Assembly (NCBI GenBank): GCA_002085355.1
Contig: NATN01000037.1
Span: forward strand, 1 to 46,353
Direction of reading: 5' to 3'
Length of the DNA stretch: 46,353 bases
DNA from: Candidatus Zhuqueibacterota bacterium 4484_87
GTDB taxonomy: Bacteria > Zhuqueibacterota > Zhuqueibacteria > Thermofontimicrobiales > Thermofontimicrobiaceae
This document shows, one piece after another, positions 40,118-46,353 of this stretch (position 1 is its first letter; the number at the start of each line of letters is the position of its first letter). The position numbers and the translations under genes were made by a program. The notes under the pieces are model-generated. The model was given only the letters and a program-made list of their open reading frames with translations, was not told the origin of the DNA and did no database searches.

Positions 40118-40152
40118 AGGGTAGCGGGAACTGCATTCCTGATGCCCTTTTT
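40118..40152 (+). terminator. Intrinsic terminator after the zinc-ribbon gene
   Basis: A 12-bp stem with one mismatch (40118-40129 with 40137-40148), a 7-base loop and a short T-run, 37 bases after the stop. The YbbR gene begins 19 bases later, so some read-through is likely. Confidence 0.7.
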
Positions 40153-40170
40153 CAATTTTGAGAGCGGAAT

Positions 40171-41109
40171 ATGGGAATAAAAGAAAAAATATTTTTTAAT
40201 TTTAAGTATAAAGTCGTTGTTTTTTTGCTTTCGGTTTTGGTGTGGTTTTTTGTTAAAACGGAAGATAATTACAAATATACATTCAATATTCCCCTGCGTA
40301 TTGCCAATTTGGGAGAAAATCGCATTGTCCAGAACAAACTTCCCGAACAGATTGCCGTTAACTTATGGGGCAAGGGCAGAACTTTGCTCTCGTTCTGGCT
40401 GCGAAATGACATGGAATATGTCCTTGATTTGGGAAATGTTGTAGATTCGGCACAAATCATTCTTGATAAAACCAATATTCGCATGTTGCGTGAATCCAAC
40501 ATTGAAGTACTCAATGTTGTCAGTCCGCATCAGGTATTCGTTAAATTGGATCGGCTCATAAAAAAGCCTGTTCCGGTTAAATCTCAGTGCGAAATAGAAA
40601 CGCAGGCCGGGTACACAATCGTCGGAAAGGTGAAATTTGAACCGGATTCAGTGACGGTTCGGGGACCCGTGCGCAAGATGAAAGATATTCGCATGGTTCT
40701 CACGGAGAAAAGACAGTTTCTAAAAGTCAAACACGATTTGGAAAAATGGATCAAACTTATTCCGCCTGTTGCCGAATATGTGACCATTTCGCCGACTGAG
40801 GTGAAGCTTATTGCAGATATTCAGAAGTTGATGGAAAAGCCGATTCCTGAAATTCCGGTGGCAGTTATTAATGTGCCGCCTGGGGATACGATTGTTGTCA
40901 TTCCATCGACATTGTCTCTGGTTCTTGAAGGAGGCTCTGATCAGATTTTGAATGTTACTAAAGACGACATCAGAGTGTACATCGATTATGAAAAAGTCCA
41001 GCAGTCGCACGAAAAGGATCATCTGGCGTACATTGACCCTCCTCCGGGAACGAGCTATCGCGACGTGCATCCAACTCGGTTTAAAATTGTGGTTATGAAG
41101 AAAAAATAA
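40171..41109 (+). CDS. YbbR/CdaR-like domain protein
   Basis: The 312-residue protein has a short basic N-terminus, one membrane helix (~12-32, V-V-F-L-L-S-V-L-V-W-F-F-V-K) and then three or so YbbR-like repeats of about 80 residues outside the membrane (each with strands like P-E-Q-I-A-V-N-L-W-G and P-D-S-V-T-V-R-G-P). In Firmicutes CdaR of this type sits beside the diadenylate cyclase CdaA and regulates it. Here no cdaA is adjacent; the next gene is tsaD. Family call is good, but a link to c-di-AMP is inference, weakly supported by the HD-type hydrolase earlier in the window. Confidence 0.82.
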   Translation: MGIKEKIFFNFKYKVVVFLLSVLVWFFVKTEDNYKYTFNIPLRIANLGENRIVQNKLPEQIAVNLWGKGRTLLSFWLRNDMEYVLDLGNVVDSAQIILDKTNIRMLRESNIEVLNVVSPHQVFVKLDRLIKKPVPVKSQCEIETQAGYTIVGKVKFEPDSVTVRGPVRKMKDIRMVLTEKRQFLKVKHDLEKWIKLIPPVAEYVTISPTEVKLIADIQKLMEKPIPEIPVAVINVPPGDTIVVIPSTLSLVLEGGSDQILNVTKDDIRVYIDYEKVQQSHEKDHLAYIDPPPGTSYRDVHPTRFKIVVMKKK

Positions 41110-41128
41110 ATGTTTTGAACGGAAGCAA

Positions 41129-42124
41129 ATGAAAATTTTAGCGATAGAAACTTCCTGTGATGAAACCGCAGCAGCGATTTACGACGGAAAGTCGTTGCTG
41201 TCCAATGTTGTTGCGTCGCAGACAGTGCACGAAGAATTTGGCGGCGTTGTACCGGAATTGGCGTCACGCGAACACATTCGAAATCTGATGCCTATTGTAC
41301 AGCGGGCATTTTCTGATGCAAACTCCCGTACCGAAGATGTCGATGCTGTCGCGGTTACGCAAGGCCCCGGTCTCATGGGATCTCTGCTGGTTGGGATAAA
41401 TTTTGCCAAAGGATTGGCATTTTCCAACGATCTGCCGCTCATTGGAGTCAATCATATTGAAAGTCACATGTTTGCCATTGAGCTGTCGGAAAATGTACCT
41501 ACTCCGTTTTTATCCCTTGTTGTTTCCGGCGGGCATACGCAATTAGTGCTGGTAAAAGAGTTTGGCGAATATCAATTGCTTGGTAAAACGCTGGATGACG
41601 CTGCAGGAGAAGCTTTTGACAAGGTGGCAAAAATGATGGAACTGGGCTATCCGGGTGGTCCGGTTATCGACAAATTAGCGAAACAGGGCGACGCCAATTT
41701 TGTCGCTTTTCCACGCGCGTTAATCAAAGAAAAAAATTACAATTTTAGTTTTAGCGGCCTGAAAACTTCTGTGCTCTACTATTTGAAAAATTTATCTACG
41801 GAGGAAAGACAACTCCATCTCAACGACATTGTAGCGAGTTTTCAAAAAGCGTTAGTAGATGTGTTGATAAAAAAAACGATTTTGGCGTCACGGGAGTTTC
41901 AGATCGATCGGTTGGTTTTAGCCGGTGGCGTGGCGCGAAACAGTTTTCTGCGCCAGGAATTCCAAAAGATTGCTGCCGCGGAGAACAAGCAAATTTTTAT
42001 TCCGGAACCGATTTTTTGCACGGACAACGCAGCAATGGTAGCTTATGTGGGCCATCGCAAATTTGAGCTGGGACAATTAGCTGATATGTCCATGACGCCT
42101 GTTCCCGGGATGAAGTTAATCTGA
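41129..42124 (+). CDS. tsaD: tRNA N6-adenosine threonylcarbamoyltransferase
   Basis: The 331-residue protein transfers threonylcarbamoyl to A37 of tRNAs that read ANN codons, in a complex with TsaB and TsaE. It begins I-L-A-I-E-T-S-C-D-E-T, and has the metal-binding pair His in N-H-I-E-S-H-M and a later Asp in T-D-N-A-A-M. The P-E-L-A-S-R-E-H segment and V-S-G-G-H-T-Q-L are diagnostic. The length is right. It is essential in most bacteria. TsaB/TsaE are not in this window. Confidence 0.96.
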   Translation: MKILAIETSCDETAAAIYDGKSLLSNVVASQTVHEEFGGVVPELASREHIRNLMPIVQRAFSDANSRTEDVDAVAVTQGPGLMGSLLVGINFAKGLAFSNDLPLIGVNHIESHMFAIELSENVPTPFLSLVVSGGHTQLVLVKEFGEYQLLGKTLDDAAGEAFDKVAKMMELGYPGGPVIDKLAKQGDANFVAFPRALIKEKNYNFSFSGLKTSVLYYLKNLSTEERQLHLNDIVASFQKALVDVLIKKTILASREFQIDRLVLAGGVARNSFLRQEFQKIAAAENKQIFIPEPIFCTDNAAMVAYVGHRKFELGQLADMSMTPVPGMKLI

Positions 42125-42154
42125 AAATTTTACCCATGACTACCGAGAAAATAT

Positions 42155-42766
42155 ATGGCCGCGTTGTTTTTGACGATCTTTTGCTCCACAGCCATCGCCC
42201 TCATTTTGAAATACAATGAAATCAAAAGCGGAAATATTATCATTTTACTCGTTGGCAACTATTTTGTCGCAACGCTGATTGGTTTTTATTTTTTTCAAAA
42301 AAGTAGTGGTGACATTTCCCTCTTCACAGCATTGTTCGGATTGATGCTTTCTTTCATGTTTGTGTTTTCATTCTTTGCATTTGCCAAAGGGGTCAGAGCA
42401 GCCGGTACAGCACTGGCGTCGCTGAGCGCACGGCTGTCCGTATTGATCCCTGTCATTTTATCGATGATTGTTTTTGATGAGTTGCCGACCGTCTGGCAAG
42501 TCGCGGGTTTGTTTTTTGCCGTGTGGACAATTGTTGCCTTTTCCGTTTCATCGAAGAAAAATCCCCATCGCCGTTTGAGCCGCAACGACTATTTCTTTTT
42601 GGCTGCGTTGCTGATTGGAATAGGCCTTAACGATTTTTGCATGAAGATTTTTCAACAAGTTCAACCGATGTCAGAAAAGCCATTTTTCTTATTGATGATT
42701 TTCGGCTTTTCATTTTTCCTCACAGCAAGGCGCAGTTGCCGGGAATCATTGTTTTTCCGTCCGTAA
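42155..42766 (+). CDS. EamA/DMT-family transporter, N-terminal part (frameshifted)
   Basis: Membrane protein of the drug/metabolite transporter superfamily, with about seven hydrophobic helices in 180 residues and the usual short loops (A-K-G-V-R-A-A-G-T-A-L-A-S-L-S-A-R, then F-D-E-L-P-T). A short signature of the second half, F-F-L-L-M-I-F-G-F-S-F-F-L-T, leads to base ~42725. After that the protein goes into a basic, out-of-frame sequence and stops at 42764. The family continues in another frame at 42727. About one helix pair expected between the two parts is missing, so an internal deletion is likely. Confidence 0.75.
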   Translation: MAALFLTIFCSTAIALILKYNEIKSGNIIILLVGNYFVATLIGFYFFQKSSGDISLFTALFGLMLSFMFVFSFFAFAKGVRAAGTALASLSARLSVLIPVILSMIVFDELPTVWQVAGLFFAVWTIVAFSVSSKKNPHRRLSRNDYFFLAALLIGIGLNDFCMKIFQQVQPMSEKPFFLLMIFGFSFFLTARRSCRESLFFRP

Positions 42767-42888
42767 ACGTGGGAATAATTTTAGGAACGGCAATTTTAGC
42801 GTGGCTCATTTTTCAAGAAAAACTGAATCGTTGGGGCATGTTTGCGCTTTTTCTTGGAATGGTCGCTGTCGTTTTGCTGGGAATTTAG
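42637..42888 (+). CDS. EamA/DMT-family transporter, C-terminal part (frameshifted)
   Basis: Only bases from about 42727 on are real coding sequence: K-A-Q-L-P-G-I-I-V-F-P-S-V-N-V-G-I-I-L-G-T followed by two membrane helices and a W-L-I-F-Q-E-K-L-N-R-W-G-M segment, the standard end of this transporter family. The residues before are a shadow frame. The stop overlaps the end of the convergent S4-domain gene by four bases. Confidence 0.7.
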   Translation: MHEDFSTSSTDVRKAIFLIDDFRLFIFPHSKAQLPGIIVFPSVNVGIILGTAILAWLIFQEKLNRWGMFALFLGMVAVVLLGI

Positions 42889-43295
42889 TGGCGGTTCTTA
42901 TTGCGAAATTTTTCCAGTTCACGCCGCTCCTTTTTGGTAGGGCGGCCTTTAAACTTGGGATGGCTCATGCGGGTTGACTTGTAAAAAAGACTACGGATAT
43001 CTTCAGCTTCTTTTTCTTCCTGAGTCGGTTCGTGTTCGTGGTAAAGTAGTTTTGCCAGGTCAGCCTTTATCGATTTGTTTACTATGTCCAGAACATCAAA
43101 CCGGCGCATACGCCATTTGTTTTTTACGCTGATTTTATCGCCGATTTTGATCACGCGGGAGGGTTTGGCAACGCGATCATTGACTTGAACTTTACCCTGC
43201 GAACAAGCTTCTGCCGCCTGGCTCCGCGTTTTGTAAATTCGGGCGATTTTTAACCATTTATCCAGCCGGATTGATTTGTCTTCATGCTCTGCCAT
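42885..43295 (-). CDS. S4-domain RNA-binding protein, Hsp15 type
   Basis: About 136 residues with an N-terminal S4 domain: I-R-L-D-K-W-L-K-I-A-R-I-Y-K-T-R-S-Q-A-A-E-A-C-S-Q-G-K-V-x-V-N (split here for brevity), typical of Hsp15/HslR, which recycles stalled 50S subunits that carry nascent chains. The C-terminal half is basic and charged, ending in K-K-E-R-R-E-L-E-K-F. An ATG at 43295 is preferred over the TTG at 43304. Own promoter-like element at 43335-43363. Converges with the broken EamA gene and overlaps it by four bases. Confidence 0.85.
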   Translation of the reverse strand: MAEHEDKSIRLDKWLKIARIYKTRSQAAEACSQGKVQVNDRVAKPSRVIKIGDKISVKNKWRMRRFDVLDIVNKSIKADLAKLLYHEHEPTQEEKEAEDIRSLFYKSTRMSHPKFKGRPTKKERRELEKFRNKNRH

Positions 43296-43334
43296 TGAAC
43301 TCAAACTCCGAAAGTTTATCTACCACACACGTCT

Positions 43335-43363
43335 AATATAGCAACTAAATTCTTCAGAAACAA
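43335..43363 (-). promoter_or_regulatory. Predicted promoter for the S4 gene (minus), TTGTTT-N17-TATATT
   Basis: On the minus strand TTGTTT (43363-43358) and TATATT (43340-43335) are 17 bases apart, about 35 bases before the ATG at 43295. Confidence 0.5.
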
Positions 43364-43387
43364 CAAAAAAATGGTTTCAAAATTTAA

Positions 43388-43416
43388 TTGCATCTTTTAT
43401 GAGATATTTGTAAATT
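43388..43416 (+). promoter_or_regulatory. Predicted promoter, TTGCAT-N17-TAAATT
   Basis: TTGCAT (43388-43393) and TAAATT (43411-43416) are 17 bases apart, 36 bases before the ATG of the secreted peptidase. It is the fourth TAAATT -10 at 17-base spacing in the window. Confidence 0.55.
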
Positions 43417-43452
43417 ACAAAGTAAATTAAAAGCAAGGATTTTAGTATCACA

Positions 43453-46065
43453 ATGAAAAGAATCTCCGTTTTTATCGCTATCCTATTTTTTTGCGTCTCT
43501 TTTCCGGCTTCGGCGGAAATGCACTCTTTTGTCGGGTCAGTTTCTTCTCCGAAATTTTCTCCATCAGGAAAGACTATTCTGTTCAGCAGCACAGATTATC
43601 ACGGATTGTATTTGCTGGATTTGGGCACAAAACAAATTCGACAATTGATAGAAAACAGAAATGGTGGTTACGGGGCTAATTTCTCGCCAGATGGTAGTTT
43701 CATCGCTTTCAAATTAATCAAAGATGACGGCGCACAAATTCCTTGCTTGTATAGTCTCAATAAAAATTCTCTTGTTGAATTGCACGCGCCTTCTTTTTTG
43801 GCGGGTGTCCCCTCTTTTGCCGGAGACGGGAGTTTCTGCTTTACTGTTGATAGCTCGCTTTTTGTTTACAATAAAAACTTGCAGCTTAAAAATATTTTCC
43901 AGTTACAAAATTATTGCAACCTCGCGCGCATTTCACCTGATGGAAAATTTGTCGCTTTCAATGACAATTTTGATCAAATTTGGATACTGTCTTTGATAGA
44001 CGGTTCAAAAAGGCAGGTTACTAATGATCAAGGATATTTTTTCCCTCAATGGTCTCCTCACGGAAAGAAATTATCTGTCCGCTCGCTTTCCGGTGATGTG
44101 TGGGTTTTTGATTTGACGACCGATGAAGCGTTCAATTTAGGCGCGGGTGGTTCTGTGAATTGGGCAGATGATGATCATTTGGTTTTTGTGCGCTATTACT
44201 GGGGCGATAGATTCCAATTAAAAAAAACAGAATTAGTATTTACCGACTTTCAGGGAAAAAACTATCAGATTATTTCCGGAATTGACATCAGTGATGCGCG
44301 TTTTTTAAGTTTTCATTTTCAAAATGGCCAACTGGTAATTTCTGCAGAAAATCGATTGGTGTTAGCGAATTGGAAAAAAGGAAGTTTCCAAATAGAGCAA
44401 CATCTGTCGCATGAGATTAATATCTCTAGTTTAAAAACTCCAAAAGATTTACCGCTGGTCAAATTATCCGCACGGTCTGAACCGGACGCGCCAGTGGCAA
44501 ACGGATTTAATGCCCCATATTTTCATCAGGTTTATGACGTGCCCAATTGGTTTAACGGTCACTGGGCATGTGGTGCGACTACCGCGTTGATGGGACTCCA
44601 GTACTATAAAATTTTGCCCGCTTGGCCCGTAAATTGCTCATATCCGTACGCCCACCAAAGTTCACACGGAAGATACATTTGTGAGATTTATTCTTTCAAT
44701 GGCTATACCTACAACATCGGCGGATACGATCCTGACGGGGGCGTCGCTTACGGAGGCTACGGCTTTATTATTCAAAACAATTGGCTGGACACAAAGGGAA
44801 ATATGGCAAAATATGTTCGCCAGCACGGCGTTGGGTCTGATGTTGACTGGTCTCCCAATTTCAGCAAGTTCAGCAAAAATATCAAAGAGGCGTTTCCGGT
44901 TGTGATTTTAAACAGCCTCACAACAGCGGGACATTACATTTTAGGTGTTGGCGAAATTGCGGCGCAACACGCTGTGATCGTAAATGATCCGTACGGCAAC
45001 AAAAATCAAGGTTACATGAACTATAATGGCAAAAATGTGACCTACGACTGGCCTGGCTACAGCAATGGGCATGCAAATTTGAACATTGTTCATTGTTTCA
45101 TTTACATGCGCCAGGGAGCAGATTTGACGCTATCAGCACCTCAGATACCAGATACACTTGAACTCGCGCAAACTGTGGCAACCGATTTTATCGTACGAAA
45201 CGTAGGCACGAAATCGGCGGACAGCTCGCATTTGGCGATCTATTTGTCTCTTGACAGAGTGTTTAACGCGAACGATATTCTGCTCGCAAAAGCCTTGATT
45301 CCTGAAATCGATGCCGGGGACACAGTTCAGGTCTCTTGCAAAATTCAATTGCCAGATTCTTTACCCAGCTATCGCTGGTCTTTGATTGCCCGCGCCGACG
45401 AGGAGAACGCTATTTTGGAGACAGATGAAAATAACAACATGGCTTACTCCCAGTTTGTTTTGAAGGGCTATCCCCGAGTTTTTCGCATGAGGCCGATTGC
45501 GAATTCCACCGTGGACACCGATCAGCCGGAAATCAGCGCCTATTTCAGTGACGCTTATTTTCCTGTAATTTCCGATTCGATAAAATTATTTCTTGACGAT
45601 TACGATTACTCCGATTCGCTGCAAGTGGCAGGGAATAAAGTGACTTTTCAACCGGTTAACGCACTTTCTCATACGGAGCATCGTGTGCGATTGGAAGTGC
45701 TAAATTCCGCAGGTAACCGTGCTGTGGCAACATGGACTTTTTCTGTGCTGACGACCTCTGTGGAGGGAGGCGATGCGGCAAAAGCCGAAAATTTCCGGTT
45801 AGCCCAAAATTATCCCAACCCGTTTAACGCGACGACGAATATTCAATTTGAATTGCCAGCTCCGGGAATGGTTCACGTGGAAATTTATGCGCAGGATGGC
45901 TCACTCGTCCGCCTTTTTAAATTTTTTGCGGGAAGTTCCGGGAAATATGCGATTCAGTGGGATGGAAAAAATGCGCATGGACAAACTGTGGGGAGTGGCC
46001 TTTATTTTTATCGGATTCGTTCCGGGCGGTTTTCCGCAGCGAAGCGGATGATTTTTTTGAAATAG
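43453..46065 (+). CDS. Secreted beta-propeller / C39-like cysteine peptidase with CARDB and type IX sorting domains
   Basis: The 870-residue protein has a signal peptide (~1-23). Residues ~25-330 are a TolB/WD-like beta-propeller with repeats such as F-S-P-D-G and I-S-P-D-G-K. Residues ~350-550 resemble the C39-like papain fold (Peptidase_C39_2), with catalytic Cys373 in H-W-A-C-G-A-T-T-A, His494 in G-H-Y-I-L-G-V-G and Asp512 in V-N-D-P-Y-G. Residues ~555-670 are a CARDB-like beta domain (A-D-L-T-L-S, then R-N-V-G-T, then D-E-N-N-N). A further Ig-like region follows, and the last ~90 residues are a Por/type IX sorting domain (N-Y-P-N-P-F-N-A-T-T, W-D-G-K-N, G-S-G-L-Y). It should be exported and surface-held. 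Substrate unknown. Confidence 0.85.
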   Translation: MKRISVFIAILFFCVSFPASAEMHSFVGSVSSPKFSPSGKTILFSSTDYHGLYLLDLGTKQIRQLIENRNGGYGANFSPDGSFIAFKLIKDDGAQIPCLYSLNKNSLVELHAPSFLAGVPSFAGDGSFCFTVDSSLFVYNKNLQLKNIFQLQNYCNLARISPDGKFVAFNDNFDQIWILSLIDGSKRQVTNDQGYFFPQWSPHGKKLSVRSLSGDVWVFDLTTDEAFNLGAGGSVNWADDDHLVFVRYYWGDRFQLKKTELVFTDFQGKNYQIISGIDISDARFLSFHFQNGQLVISAENRLVLANWKKGSFQIEQHLSHEINISSLKTPKDLPLVKLSARSEPDAPVANGFNAPYFHQVYDVPNWFNGHWACGATTALMGLQYYKILPAWPVNCSYPYAHQSSHGRYICEIYSFNGYTYNIGGYDPDGGVAYGGYGFIIQNNWLDTKGNMAKYVRQHGVGSDVDWSPNFSKFSKNIKEAFPVVILNSLTTAGHYILGVGEIAAQHAVIVNDPYGNKNQGYMNYNGKNVTYDWPGYSNGHANLNIVHCFIYMRQGADLTLSAPQIPDTLELAQTVATDFIVRNVGTKSADSSHLAIYLSLDRVFNANDILLAKALIPEIDAGDTVQVSCKIQLPDSLPSYRWSLIARADEENAILETDENNNMAYSQFVLKGYPRVFRMRPIANSTVDTDQPEISAYFSDAYFPVISDSIKLFLDDYDYSDSLQVAGNKVTFQPVNALSHTEHRVRLEVLNSAGNRAVATWTFSVLTTSVEGGDAAKAENFRLAQNYPNPFNATTNIQFELPAPGMVHVEIYAQDGSLVRLFKFFAGSSGKYAIQWDGKNAHGQTVGSGLYFYRIRSGRFSAAKRMIFLK

Positions 46066-46121
46066 TATCAGTTGTCCATAAGATTTGCTAACTATTGTGA
46101 AATTAATTTTTTGACAAGCTA

Positions 46122-46178
46122 ACAGGATAAACCGGATAATAAATATGATTTTTAATCAAGTAAATCCGGTTATCCTGT
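46122..46178. repeat. Imperfect inverted repeat at the composition junction
   Basis: A 16-base arm (46122-46137, ACAGGATAAACCGGAT) and a 15-base inverted copy (46164-46178) differ by one extra A and flank 26 AT-rich bases. Such GGATAA-ACCGGAT/ACAGGAT elements resemble dispersed repeats seen in several environmental lineages. The DNA just beyond turns GC-rich. Confidence 0.55.
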
Positions 46179-46353
46179 CAAAGGTCCCTAGCGGCAGGGT
46201 GCCGGTGTAGCATCCGCTCTCGTCGCTCGGCGTGAACCCAAACCCCCGAATGGCAGGATCATAGGCGTAGATTTGCACGCCTGGCACCGGGTTGCCGGCT
46301 CCATCGGTGATGCACCCGGCTACCGTGAAGCCAGACGTAAGGACGACGTCCCG
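46156..46353 (-). CDS. C-terminal end of a carboxypeptidase-regulatory-like repeat protein (partial, GC-rich)
   Basis: A frame enters from the right edge on the minus strand and reads for 65 residues to a TGA at 46156-46158. It encodes a beta-sandwich pattern V-A-G-C-I-T-D-G-A-G-N-P-V-P-G-V-Q-I-Y-A, then S-D-E-S-G-C-Y-T-G-T-L-P-L-G-T, typical of carboxypeptidase-regulatory/Ig-like repeats in large secreted proteins. The last ten residues or so come from the AT-rich repeat and look like read-through. The GC-rich part (about 65% over the last 163 bases by hand count) and codon use differ sharply from all other genes here, so it may derive from another replicon or organism, or be a truncated gene. 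Confidence 0.4.
   Translation of the reverse strand, partial: RDVVLTSGFTVAGCITDGAGNPVPGVQIYAYDPAIRGFGFTPSDESGCYTGTLPLGTFDRITGFT

Noticed and set aside
1..46353. CRISPR arrays, transposases, integrases, phage genes or toxin-antitoxin pairs
   Set aside because: No regularly spaced repeats, DDE/HUH/recombinase motifs or typical toxin pairs were seen on either strand.

Overview
The window looks like a chromosomal segment of a Gram-negative, non-model bacterium of the FCB superphylum, most likely near Calditrichota/KSB1-type lineages. This is inferred from the lipid A enzyme LpxH, two secreted proteins with C-terminal type IX secretion (Por) sorting domains, a TPR-ExbB-ExbD-ExbD-AgmX cluster, frequent TTG/GTG starts with strong GGAGG ribosome binding sites, a YbeY whose third metal histidine is Asp, and SpoVG in a housekeeping operon. 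No phage, IS element, CRISPR array or rRNA is visible. One tRNA (Gln, TTG) is present.

Layout. 1-7199: an envelope energy-transduction operon, with a giant TPR protein (5' end outside the window), a small exported protein, an ExbB proton channel, two unequal ExbD proteins and a TonB/AgmX-like protein. 7517-9298: aspS. 9477-10638: a strongly expressed-looking coiled-coil lipoprotein and a coiled-coil LysM protein. 10910-15928: the conserved phoH / 7TM-HD hydrolase (frameshifted) / ybeY / corC-like cluster, behind a structured leader. 16059-18952: an unknown membrane protein and an orphan sugar ABC ATPase. 18988-22172 (minus): a secreted glycosidase-like protein, a histidine phosphatase and a TPR protein. 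22407-28436: a small unknown protein, OsmC, an ECF sigma factor with zinc-finger anti-sigma, a nitroreductase, a phosphohexomutase and a deoxynucleoside salvage pair (deoC, pyrimidine phosphorylase). 28564-31550 (minus): PBP1A and LpxH. 31765-39523: a classical housekeeping run of ispE, spoVG, tRNA-Gln, prs, rplY, pth, hppA (broken), rpsF, ssb, rpsR and rplI. 39890-42888: a zinc-ribbon protein, a YbbR protein, tsaD and a broken EamA transporter. 42885-43295 (minus): an S4 RNA-binding protein. 43453-46065: a large secreted C39-like peptidase. The last ~170 bases change abruptly to about 65% GC and carry the end of a different reading frame; a chimeric join or a recombination junction is possible.

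Most notable points: (1) three membrane-protein genes (7TM-HD hydrolase, hppA, EamA) are each broken by an out-of-frame lesion, at least two of them apparent internal deletions; (2) one of the two ExbD proteins has Asn in place of the proton-carrying Asp; (3) a recurring promoter shape, TTGnnT-N17-TAAATT, occurs four times at gene starts, and further promoters keep the same spacing; (4) the aspartyl-tRNA synthetase carries the His/Gly pair of non-discriminating enzymes; (5) a two-arm RNA hairpin with a competing alternative pairing sits in the phoH leader.
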